Of a DNA stretch of 45,568 nucleotides, positions 31,020 through 39,152 are shown in pieces. The stretch is from a virus, in the IMG/VR virus record IMGVR_UViG_3300032307_000462, positions 1 through 45,568 of that record. One strand, 5' to 3'. Both the position numbers and the translations under genes were made by a program. The notes beneath the pieces are model-generated. The model was not told the origin of the DNA. It was given only the letters and a program-made list of their open reading frames with translations, and made no database searches. The stretch's first letter is position 1, and each line of letters starts with the position of its first letter.

Positions 31020-32102
31020 ATGCCCTCCACGTTCTCCTCCCTCGACCACATCGTCGCGTCGGCCCTCGACTTCCACGTCAAGAGCGACGCGTTCGCCCAG
31101 ACCATCCAGGAAAAGCCCCTGCTCGCGTTCATGAACAAGCGCAAGCAGACCTTCCCCGGCGGTAAGGGTGACATTACCATCCCGATCACCTTCCACGACA
31201 CCCTCCCTGGCATCCACGGCTACGAGGGCGACGAACAGGTGTCCTACGACAACCCCGGCAACACGAAGCGCGCGTCCTTCCCCTGGAAGGAAATCCACGC
31301 TGGCATCAAGGTCACGCTGACCGAGCTCAAGATCGACGGTATCTCCGTCTCTGACAGCACGACCGGCGAAAGCACCTCCAAGCACAGCAACCGCGACGTG
31401 ACCGTCCTCACCAACATCCTCAAGGCCAAGCTCGACGACATGTCCGAAGGCTGGGCCCGCGGTATGAACCAGATGTTCTGGAAGGACGGCTCCCAGGACG
31501 CCAAGGTCGTCGCCGGCTTGATGAATTTCCTCAAGCCCGGCCTCGCCATCACCGGCGGCGCCACGGATCTGAACGCCACCGGCACCACCGGCGGTATCTC
31601 CCGTGCGACCAACGCCCTCTGGCGCAACCGTTCGGACAAGTTCACCTACGAAATCGGCAAGACGAACATCATCGACGCCCTCCGCAAGGAAGTGCGCCAG
31701 CTGAAGCGCTACGGCGGCAAGCCGAACGCGATCTTCTGCGGTTCCGGCGCCCTGGAGAAGCTTGAGAAGGAGATCCACTCCAAGGGTCTTTACACTCAGA
31801 CCGGCTTCACCGGCTCCAACACCGTCGGCATGGGCACCACCAGCCTCCTGGGCATCGGTGAGTTCATCTACGACCCGACCCTGGACGACCTCCCCCAGGC
31901 TGACGGCACCGGCAACCAGACGGACTACTGCTACATCATCGACTCCGATGCCCTGCAGCTCTACGTCATGGACGGCGAAGAAAACAAGACCCACAACCCG
32001 GCTCGCCCCGAAGATAAGTATGTTATCTACAAGGCCATGACCTGGACCGGTGGTCTTGTGACCAAGAAGCTCAACAGCTCCGGCGTCTACAAGTTCGCCT
32101 AA
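31020..32102 (+). CDS. Major capsid protein (360 aa)
   Basis: Length, position after the scaffold and the strongly biased C-ending codons of a highly expressed gene all support the major capsid protein. FPGGKGDITIPITFHDT, the GYEGDEQVSYDN strand and the C-terminal YVIYKAMTWTGGLVTKKL resemble HK97-fold capsid proteins of podoviruses. It assembles the icosahedral shell around the scaffold. The ATG follows TAACCCACGAACCAGATACTACC, AC-rich with no Shine-Dalgarno, so even the most expressed gene uses this leader. A strong terminator follows. Confidence 0.85.
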   Translation: MPSTFSSLDHIVASALDFHVKSDAFAQTIQEKPLLAFMNKRKQTFPGGKGDITIPITFHDTLPGIHGYEGDEQVSYDNPGNTKRASFPWKEIHAGIKVTLTELKIDGISVSDSTTGESTSKHSNRDVTVLTNILKAKLDDMSEGWARGMNQMFWKDGSQDAKVVAGLMNFLKPGLAITGGATDLNATGTTGGISRATNALWRNRSDKFTYEIGKTNIIDALRKEVRQLKRYGGKPNAIFCGSGALEKLEKEIHSKGLYTQTGFTGSNTVGMGTTSLLGIGEFIYDPTLDDLPQADGTGNQTDYCYIIDSDALQLYVMDGEENKTHNPARPEDKYVIYKAMTWTGGLVTKKLNSSGVYKFA

Positions 32103-32125
32103 GCGGACTTAGATCCTACAAACAG

Positions 32126-32153
32126 GGGCCCTGGTTAACTCCAGGGCCCTTTT
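32126..32153 (+). terminator. Strong terminator after the capsid gene
   Basis: GGGCCCTGG (32126-32134) pairs with CCAGGGCCC (32141-32149) as a perfect 9-bp stem around TTAACT, followed by four T residues. It probably sets higher expression of the capsid gene than of the downstream tail genes. Confidence 0.85.
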
Positions 32154-32195
32154 CTTTGTTGCGCGTCCAGGCGCCCTGGACAGATTACCAGGCCT

Positions 32196-32498
32196 ATGCA
32201 GACCGCTATCGTAGAGATCCTCCTCAACGGCAACATCCAGCATACGACCACGCGCCGCGTGACACCGGCCGAGATCGTCATGCTCCGGCACATCCACGGC
32301 AGCGACTCCGTCGTCGCCCCGGTTGACGTCGAGTCCATCAAGCGCAGCAACGCCGACGAGGTTAGCCGTCTCAAGTCCGTCTACGGCGACGACGTTTTCA
32401 AACAGGTTTTCCCCGGCGCCATGCCCAAGGTTCCGTCTGATCTCTCCGAGGTCAACGTCGAGATCGAGGCCAAGGCCAAAGACGAGCCCAAGGCCTAA
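32196..32498 (+). CDS. Small virion-region protein (100 aa)
   Basis: An N-terminal beta-strand pair (AIVEILLNGNIQHTTTRRVTPAEIVMLRHIHG) is followed by a helix and an acidic Lys/Glu-rich tail (VEIEAKAKDEPKA). The position between capsid and adaptor genes suggests a head decoration or head-tail accessory protein. There is no firm family match. Confidence 0.6.
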   Translation: MQTAIVEILLNGNIQHTTTRRVTPAEIVMLRHIHGSDSVVAPVDVESIKRSNADEVSRLKSVYGDDVFKQVFPGAMPKVPSDLSEVNVEIEAKAKDEPKA

Positions 32499-32504
32499 CC
32501 GGAC

Positions 32505-33206
32505 ATGGCCAGGAACACTAGTCTCCTTAGTCTGCGCGACCAGCTCAGAGCCGAGATTGGTGCGTCGCCCAACGTGGCCATGGGGGTCAACACCGTCGAA
32601 CAGTTCGATCAGCTGCTGCGCCGGACCCAGGAACGCTTATGGCATGACTTTGATTGGTCCTTTGGCGTGATCGACCGGGACGAGCCTCTCCTCGCCGGCC
32701 AGCGCTATTACGCTTTTGACCAGGACATTGATTTCGACCGGATCTGCTGCGCCCAGGTCAAGTATAGCGAGCTCTGGCACCCGATCAGCTATGGCATCGG
32801 GACGGACGAGATGAACAACTATGACTCCGACACCGGAGAAGCTAGCGAACCGGCGCTGCGCTGGCGCCATTACGAGGGCAATCAGTTTGAAGTCTGGCCG
32901 ATCCCGACGACGAACAACCAGACGCTGCGCTTCCGGGCTGTCCGCAAGCTGCCTCCTCTGATCGCGACTACGGACACCGCGCTCCTGGACGACACTCTGA
33001 TCGTCCTGTTCGCCGCTGCAGAGCACCTGGCCAGGACCAAGGCCCAGGACGCGTCGGCCAAGCTCAGCCAGGCGCAATCCCATTTCAATCGTCTTAAGGG
33101 CATGGGCCTCAAGACAGACCGGTTCGTTTATGGCGGCGGCCTGGATGAAGGCCGGCGCATCCGGTATGTCGGTGGCCGTTCTGTCTGGGACGATCGACCC
33201 TCCTAA
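32505..33206 (+). CDS. Head-to-tail adaptor protein (233 aa)
   Basis: LRAEIGASPNVAMGVNTVEQFDQLLRRTQERLWHDFDW is the helical start typical of podoviral adaptors (T7 gp11-like, tail tubular A-like), which extend the portal ring and seat the nozzle. A central beta-region with YYAFDQDIDFDRI and a C-terminal helical part follow. It lies directly before the nozzle gene as in related phages. It starts six bases after the previous stop. Confidence 0.75.
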   Translation: MARNTSLLSLRDQLRAEIGASPNVAMGVNTVEQFDQLLRRTQERLWHDFDWSFGVIDRDEPLLAGQRYYAFDQDIDFDRICCAQVKYSELWHPISYGIGTDEMNNYDSDTGEASEPALRWRHYEGNQFEVWPIPTTNNQTLRFRAVRKLPPLIATTDTALLDDTLIVLFAAAEHLARTKAQDASAKLSQAQSHFNRLKGMGLKTDRFVYGGGLDEGRRIRYVGGRSVWDDRPS

Positions 33207-33209
33207 GCC

Positions 33210-36095
33210 ATGCCTTACATCGTCGTTGAAAACTTCAAGGGAGGCCTTGATACGCGACGGCATAAGCTGTCCTCAGCTCCCGGAACGCTCACCAGCCTGG
33301 TCAACGCGCACGTTACGCGCGGGGGCGAGATCGAGAAGCGCAAGGCCTTTCATCTGGCCTACACGCTGCCGGCCGGGACATTCGGCCTGGAGACAGGATC
33401 CGGCCAGGTCTACGTCTTTGGATCTGCTGACCTGGCTGCGCAGATGCCGGCCGGCGTGACCTACCAGCGCCTGGTGTCGCCGGATGGCGCCGCCAACAGC
33501 ATGACCAAGGCTATCTACTCTACGGTCTACGGCGGTAAGCCGTTCGTCATAGCTCAGTTTTCCAACGGCCAGAAATACCCGTTCTGGGACGGCGCCTTCA
33601 TCAAGGACTTCAGCTCTGGCATCGTCACGGCAGCCATGATGAACAACGCCGGCATCGCGGCGCACCTGGCTTCCGTGTTCTCCTACACTAACGACGAGAA
33701 CCAGCCCTATTCGATCCAGGTGATCAATGGGAATAAGCTGCGAATAATCGGCCCTCCTGGTGTCGCGTTTGAGGGCAGCATGATCAAGAATTCAAACCCG
33801 GCCGTCGATGGGATCGTGGTTCAGAACAAGACAGATCCGACCCCGGATAAGCCCGCAAAGGGATCGTTCGTCGTCTTGAACGGATCGGCGTCCAATCGCG
33901 CGACAATGAGCTATGCGCTGCGCCAGCATAACTACCCTGGGTTGCCTAACGCCATCGGCGTATGGGTGTCTTACCCCGATGGATCTGCCAAGGAGCTGCT
34001 TGGCTTCCCGGCGCCGCTACCGCCTCCCGTAATCCTCACATGCTCGACGGTTGACGGCAGCCTTACCGTGACGACGGCCGACACGACCGGCATCACGGTC
34101 GGAATGACCGTGACCGGTAACGGCATACCAGATCTCGCCAAGGTGGCTGCGCTCTGGGACGATGGAACCAACAAGGGCTTCACCCTTACGGCTGGGCATG
34201 AGGCTACCGAGGATCAGACGGACGTTCCCCTAACCCTGCGACAGCCCGTGATCGCCACGATCCAGGGGTTCGGCGCCTGGAGCATGGCCGGTGGAATTGG
34301 CGGCGACCCAGGGCAGCGCTACGCGGCTGCCTTCTCGACCTACGTCAACGCAAACACGGCGAACACCGGATACTCTGCCAGCTATTGGCATGGCGGTGGC
34401 GGCTGGAACAAGTGGGATCCAGGTTCTTGGACGTTATACGCCCCGCAAGAGGACTACGAAAACGCCAACGGCAGATCTGTCTGGATTGAGTTTGCAGCTC
34501 AGCCTGGCTACCCAGGGTCAACCGGCGGCAACCCTGGTGACAATTTCTTCAGCTACGCTGCCGACACGATCATGCCGAGCCCTTACTACAGAGAGGGTGA
34601 GGATAAATCCCTTCCCACCGGAAGGTGGATCATGAGAACGCTTGGATATACTAATGGCGTCCTGGCCGGTGGTTCGTTCAACGGCATCAGCAGCGTCACA
34701 GTTGACGGTGTGGAGGTCCTGGGAGCTCGCGTTCCTTGGGCAACCTCAAACAGCTCCCTGGCCCTTAACACGGTTAACCAGATCAACACATACCTATCGA
34801 CCACGGAATACACGGCTTCCGTGTCGAGCAACACGACGGTTACCATCGCGGCGATGCAAGGGACGGGATCTTCCGGTAATGGCCGGAGCATCTCAGCTAC
34901 GCCGGTCGGATCCGTCACTTTGTCCGCGTTCTCGATGTTTGGCGGCGGGACTGACCTAATCCAGGCCGCGCCGCAGATCATGGAGTTTGAGATCAATGAC
35001 CCCTTCACGGTAGGCGACAAGTATTCCATCATCATCGTAGACCCGGCTTCCCCCAACCAGCCGTATCAGTTCGGGTTCAACCGCGTCGGCGGCGTCCAGC
35101 CGTTGTTCTCTGCCACATACAAGGGCAAGGAATACCTGGCGTCCGGATCTACCCTGTATTTCTCTAAGCTCAACGACGCGACCAAGTGGGGCGTCTACGA
35201 GCTGGGATCCGGCTTCATCGACATGTCTAATAACTTCGGCGGCCGTGAGGATCTCACCGGCTTCGGAGCCTACCAGGGACAGGTCGCGGTGTTCACCCGG
35301 CGTAATTGCCAGCTCTGGTTCTTTGATCCTAACCCGGCGCAGAACGCGCAGCGCCAGATCCTGGACAACACCGGCTGCATCGCGCCTGGGTCTGTCGTAT
35401 CCGTCGGCGCCATAGATCTGTTCTACCTGGCCGACAACGGCATCCGGTCGCTGCGCGCGCGTGAGAACACGGACGCAGCCTACGCCAATGACATTGGATC
35501 GCCGGTAGATCAGCTGGTGATCGAGCACATGCGGACCATGACCGAGTCTGACAAGTATGACGCCAAGGCCGTGATCGAGCCGGAGGACGGCCGGTATTGG
35601 CTGGCCCTGGGCTCCAGGCTGTTCGTCCTGTCCAGCTTTGCCGGCTCCGGGATCAATGCCTGGTCCGAATACGAGCCTGGCTTTACGGTCGAGGAGTTCG
35701 CGTCGATGGAGAATAAGGTCTACGCGCGCAGCCACGACGACAAGATCTACATCTACGGCGGTCACGACGGCACCCTTTACGACGCATCGCCGGTATCCGT
35801 CGAGATCCCCTACCTGGACGCAAACAAGCCGGCCACGTTTAAGTCGGTCAACGGCCTGGACGTCACCTGTGAGGGCGGCTGGAAGTTCTTTATCGGCTTC
35901 GACTACACCAACCCCACGGCTAAGGACGAGATCGCCTCCATGGATCAGCCTAGCTTCGCCCTGGGCCGTATCCCGGTCGCCGGCTACGGGACCCACGTCG
36001 GCGTCAAGGCTGTCACGACGGGCTCCGGCTACGCCAAGCTTGCCAACGCGATCGTCCATTACGACGACCAGCACTCCAAGCATGAAGCTGGTTAA
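33210..36095 (+). CDS. Tail nozzle protein, tail tubular protein B-like (961 aa)
   Basis: The N-terminus, VENFKGGLDTRRHKLSSAPGTLTSLVNAHVTRGGEIEKRKAF, is typical of the podoviral tail nozzle/tubular B family. The rest is beta-rich with a long insertion of Gly/Asn/Ser-rich loops and a C-terminal propeller-like region containing YLASGSTLYFSKLNDATKWG and CQLWFFDPNP. Hexamers form the tail tube end through which DNA exits and fibres attach. The gene starts three bases after the adaptor stop and overlaps the next gene by 14 bases. Confidence 0.82.
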   Translation: MPYIVVENFKGGLDTRRHKLSSAPGTLTSLVNAHVTRGGEIEKRKAFHLAYTLPAGTFGLETGSGQVYVFGSADLAAQMPAGVTYQRLVSPDGAANSMTKAIYSTVYGGKPFVIAQFSNGQKYPFWDGAFIKDFSSGIVTAAMMNNAGIAAHLASVFSYTNDENQPYSIQVINGNKLRIIGPPGVAFEGSMIKNSNPAVDGIVVQNKTDPTPDKPAKGSFVVLNGSASNRATMSYALRQHNYPGLPNAIGVWVSYPDGSAKELLGFPAPLPPPVILTCSTVDGSLTVTTADTTGITVGMTVTGNGIPDLAKVAALWDDGTNKGFTLTAGHEATEDQTDVPLTLRQPVIATIQGFGAWSMAGGIGGDPGQRYAAAFSTYVNANTANTGYSASYWHGGGGWNKWDPGSWTLYAPQEDYENANGRSVWIEFAAQPGYPGSTGGNPGDNFFSYAADTIMPSPYYREGEDKSLPTGRWIMRTLGYTNGVLAGGSFNGISSVTVDGVEVLGARVPWATSNSSLALNTVNQINTYLSTTEYTASVSSNTTVTIAAMQGTGSSGNGRSISATPVGSVTLSAFSMFGGGTDLIQAAPQIMEFEINDPFTVGDKYSIIIVDPASPNQPYQFGFNRVGGVQPLFSATYKGKEYLASGSTLYFSKLNDATKWGVYELGSGFIDMSNNFGGREDLTGFGAYQGQVAVFTRRNCQLWFFDPNPAQNAQRQILDNTGCIAPGSVVSVGAIDLFYLADNGIRSLRARENTDAAYANDIGSPVDQLVIEHMRTMTESDKYDAKAVIEPEDGRYWLALGSRLFVLSSFAGSGINAWSEYEPGFTVEEFASMENKVYARSHDDKIYIYGGHDGTLYDASPVSVEIPYLDANKPATFKSVNGLDVTCEGGWKFFIGFDYTNPTAKDEIASMDQPSFALGRIPVAGYGTHVGVKAVTTGSGYAKLANAIVHYDDQHSKHEAG

Positions 36096-36564
36096 CCTTA
36101 ACGAGCCGGATCTGCTCTACGTCTGCGACAACATGCGCGACATGGATCGTCGCGAGATCTACGCGACCAGGTGGACGGAGAACCCGGCGCACTTGGTTGA
36201 CTCCATCATGATCGTCCCGGAGCTTGGATGGGTTGCCAAGACAGACGACGACGTCCCGGTCGCAGCGATCGGCGTCGTCCCGATGTGGGACGGCGTTTGG
36301 TCGGTCTGGATGTTTGCTACCGACAAATGGCCGGATGTTTCGTTGTCCGTTACCAAGTTTATCAAGCGCGCGCTGCCACAAGCCATGAGCGACGCCGGCA
36401 TACATCGCGCTCAATGTTACTCCTCAGCTGAGCATAGCGTAGCTCACGCCTGGCTGCGCATGCTTGGCGCCGACAAAGAGTCGGAGATCAAGGCGTATGG
36501 AAAAAACGGAGAGGACTTCGTTCTTTTCAGCTGGATAAAACAACCCTCTAAAACACACTCCTAA
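36082..36564 (+). CDS. GNAT-like internal virion protein, DUF2833-like (160 aa)
   Basis: The true start is ATG 36082 inside the nozzle end; longer frames are overlap only. The order of strands and helices (IYATRWTEN, WVAKTDDDVPVAAIGVVP, VWMFATDKW, SVTKFIKRALPQAM, HRAQCYSSAEHSVAHAWLRMLGA, YGKNGEDFVLFSW) is a GNAT acetyltransferase fold of the kind found in T7 gp13-like phage proteins (DUF2833). It leads the internal virion protein block. Whether it has acetyltransferase activity or is purely structural is unknown. Confidence 0.75.
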   Translation: MKLVNLNEPDLLYVCDNMRDMDRREIYATRWTENPAHLVDSIMIVPELGWVAKTDDDVPVAAIGVVPMWDGVWSVWMFATDKWPDVSLSVTKFIKRALPQAMSDAGIHRAQCYSSAEHSVAHAWLRMLGADKESEIKAYGKNGEDFVLFSWIKQPSKTHS

Positions 36565-36566
36565 TC

Positions 36567-37190
36567 ATGTGCGGATCATCTGGACCAGACTACGGCGCCA
36601 TGGCGCGCGCCGATGAGCAAGCTCGCCAGGCTCGCATCAAGGAGGGCATGGGCTCGATCGACTCCACGTTCAAGCAGTTTGACGATAGTTATTTCAAGAA
36701 GCGCGAGGATGCCTACATGGCCGACGCTAAGCCTAAGATCGCGGATCAGCGCAACCAGGTAGAGAGCAACCTGGCATACAACCTGGCGCGAACCGGCCTT
36801 ACGGACTCCAGCGAAAAGACCAAGAACGTAGCCGAGATCGACCGGCAGACCGGTGCAGCCCGTATTGAAGCTCGCAACAAGGCGCTTGAAGCTTCCCAGC
36901 TCGCGCGCAACCAGATCGAAAGCGAGCGAGCTGATCTAGTCGGTCAGCTCAACATGACCGGCGACGCCCAGACCGCAGCCCAGGGCGCTTTGTCCAGGGC
37001 CGCGATCCAGGCAAACCAGCCGACAACGTCGGCGCTGGGACAGCTATTCGCTAACACGACCGGACTCCTGGGAGCAGCCAACCAGGCCGGCATGAATGAT
37101 CCTAACGCCATGGGGCTGCGCTCCCTGGGCTTTAAAAACTCTACGTTTGGAGGCAGCAGCTCTGGCAAGGAGCGCACCGTTAGCACCTAA
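36567..37190 (+). CDS. Helical internal virion protein (207 aa)
   Basis: Two to three long helices rich in Ala, Arg, Glu and Gln (QARQARIKEGMGSIDSTFKQFDDSYFKKRED, then a region ending ESERADLVGQL) and a Gly/Ser-rich end. The N-terminal MCGSSGPDY is unusual. The leader AAAACACACTCCTAATC is AC-rich. The genes on both sides are typical of podoviral internal proteins ejected with the DNA, so a role as an inner core protein is inferred. Confidence 0.65.
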   Translation: MCGSSGPDYGAMARADEQARQARIKEGMGSIDSTFKQFDDSYFKKREDAYMADAKPKIADQRNQVESNLAYNLARTGLTDSSEKTKNVAEIDRQTGAARIEARNKALEASQLARNQIESERADLVGQLNMTGDAQTAAQGALSRAAIQANQPTTSALGQLFANTTGLLGAANQAGMNDPNAMGLRSLGFKNSTFGGSSSGKERTVST

Positions 37191-37924
37191 TGTGTGAACC
37201 AACCACCATCGCGATCGCAGCTACGGCAGCCGGCACAGCTGCCTCTATCGCCGGCCAGAAGAAGGCTATGCGCGCCATGGGCAGCGCACAGGCTGCCGAG
37301 AACATTCGACAGTCTAAGCTGCGCGATGAGGCAAACGCCTTGTTCTCCCAATCTCTCAGCGCAAACACGGCAAAAAGCCGATCTGAAGCTGAGGCTGCGG
37401 CTACGACCAAGCGAACCGATGCCTACAAGGGCGACCTGGCTACCGTAAAAAGGGCCGAGGTCGGATCTGCTTACGGCTCGCAGACGCCGAACGTTGTAGC
37501 TGATGAGTCAGCTGCGCGCGGCAAGGCCGGCCAGATGAGCTCCGTGATCGACTCCAGGAACAAGGCTGCCCTGGCTAGCTTTGGTGACGTCACCCAGGCT
37601 ACCGCGGTCAAGAACGCGCGCGCCCGGTCCGAGATCGGAACCACGGCTGACTTCATGCGCGGATCTGCCAGCGCCCTGGGCGCCGAGATGGACTACGCCA
37701 GCCACGCCGGCGACAAGCTCAAGACTGTAGGGGACATTCTCCAGAAGATCGGCATGGTTGCCGGCGGCTACGCTGCCGCTTCTAGCGCCGGAGCCGGGCT
37801 AGGTGAGTTTGCCAAGCTTGGCAGCGAAGGCGTGACCAAGGCCGGCGCCATGGAAGCTGCCACGTCTGGAGGATGGATGGTTCCGAGCAACACACCTGGA
37901 GGCTGGTTTGTCCCCGTAGCTTAA
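37190..37924 (+). CDS. T7 gp14-like internal virion protein (244 aa)
   Basis: MCEPTTIAIAATAAGTAASIAGQKKAMRAMGSAQ is the characteristic start of gp14-like internal proteins: Met-Cys-(D/E)-Pro-Thr followed by a hydrophobic Ala-rich helix. In T7 this protein forms part of the channel through the outer membrane. A helical middle and a Gly-rich C-terminus (GGYAAASSAGAGLGEF) follow. Its ATG overlaps the previous stop codon (TAATG), so they are co-translated. Confidence 0.75.
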   Translation: MCEPTTIAIAATAAGTAASIAGQKKAMRAMGSAQAAENIRQSKLRDEANALFSQSLSANTAKSRSEAEAAATTKRTDAYKGDLATVKRAEVGSAYGSQTPNVVADESAARGKAGQMSSVIDSRNKAALASFGDVTQATAVKNARARSEIGTTADFMRGSASALGAEMDYASHAGDKLKTVGDILQKIGMVAGGYAAASSAGAGLGEFAKLGSEGVTKAGAMEAATSGGWMVPSNTPGGWFVPVA

Positions 37925-37928
37925 CTTT

Positions 37929-39149
37929 ATGGCAGACTATTCCGGATATACCCCCCAGCGGCAGCAGCAGCGCCAGGATCCCTGGGCCGACGCTGCTACA
38001 GGCATCGCCAAGATGTTCATGCCGGACCAGGAGACGCAGTTAAGGATGGGTCAGCTGCGTCAGCAGAACGAGCTTGGCGAGCTTAGGCTCAAGAACGCCG
38101 ATGCAGACAGTAAGGCTGCTGACGCGCGCGCCATCTACGACGCCGATCGCATCTCTGAAGCTAACGCGCAACGCGGTTTCAACGCAGAGAGAGCCAAGAT
38201 CATGGCTGAGGCTGCAGCCAAGGGTGCGCTTACGGCAGAACAGGCAAGACGCCTGGCTGAGCTCAACGCGCGCACCGGCAACGCCGGCTCTATCGCGGAC
38301 ATTTATAAGCTCACGCCGGAGGGCAAGGCCGCGGCTGAGGCTCAAGCTGCTGCCAAGGCGGCTGCGCTTGCGGAAAAAGAGAGGAAGAAGCTGGAAGCTG
38401 AAGCCCTTAAGAAGAAGGGCGAAGAAGAAGCTGCAGCCAAGGCCGCCAGGGACAAGGCCGACAACGAATACTTTGCCGGCGAAGCGAAAAAAGTTAAGGA
38501 GTATCAACCTCCTAACGACACGGATCTGCGCAGCGCAGTTGTTGCCCAGGTTTATGAGCTTACGCAGGGAAAGACGCTGACCGAAGATGACTTAAACCTT
38601 ATCATGAGGGCAGCAAGGCGAGCAAAGCTGCGCGGATCTGCCGAGGAGATCGCTCAAGCCGCCGTAACAAAGGTTCTTGGTAGCGATGCAGCAACCGCTG
38701 CAAGGAACACCGATGCTATGACTCCTGCTGAGGAGATCGAAAACTTGAGAAAAACTGATCCTGTAAAAGCCAGGGAAGCTGAGAGGGTTCGCAAGTTTAA
38801 GAAAGAAGCGTTTGAAGCCGTCAAGGGGTTGAAGGCTGGCGACGCTGAAGCTATCGTGGTCGAAGGAACGCCGGAGGAGATCAAGGCCCAGGTCGCCGAT
38901 AAGCCTCCAGGAACGAGGGTTATCTGGCGCAACACGCTGACCGGACAGTATGGCGGCGGCATGGTCCCTCCTTCAAATTGGTCCTACCCAGGTCAGCTTC
39001 CTCCCTCAATTACAGGCTCCACCTTGCCGCCCGGAACCGGTGTCCCAACCGCGTCCCTGGCCCCCGGAGGGTTTTACGCTGCTCCGCAGATTGTTCCTGC
39101 TGACGATCCGCGCAGAACCCTTGGATACTTTGCCGCCTGGCAGCGCTAA
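37929..39149 (+). CDS. Coiled-coil internal virion protein (406 aa)
   Basis: An N-terminal Gln-rich region (QRQQQRQDPWADAATGIAKMF) is followed by a very long charged coiled coil with Ala/Lys/Glu repeats (EAQAAAKAAALAEKERKKLEAEALKKKGEEEAAAKAARDKA), then an alpha/beta region and a Pro/Gly-rich C-terminus. Such proteins line the inner core or extend the ejection tube. No catalytic motif is seen. It lies five bases after the gp14-like gene. Confidence 0.6.
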   Translation: MADYSGYTPQRQQQRQDPWADAATGIAKMFMPDQETQLRMGQLRQQNELGELRLKNADADSKAADARAIYDADRISEANAQRGFNAERAKIMAEAAAKGALTAEQARRLAELNARTGNAGSIADIYKLTPEGKAAAEAQAAAKAAALAEKERKKLEAEALKKKGEEEAAAKAARDKADNEYFAGEAKKVKEYQPPNDTDLRSAVVAQVYELTQGKTLTEDDLNLIMRAARRAKLRGSAEEIAQAAVTKVLGSDAATAARNTDAMTPAEEIENLRKTDPVKAREAERVRKFKKEAFEAVKGLKAGDAEAIVVEGTPEEIKAQVADKPPGTRVIWRNTLTGQYGGGMVPPSNWSYPGQLPPSITGSTLPPGTGVPTASLAPGGFYAAPQIVPADDPRRTLGYFAAWQR

Positions 39150-39152
39150 GCC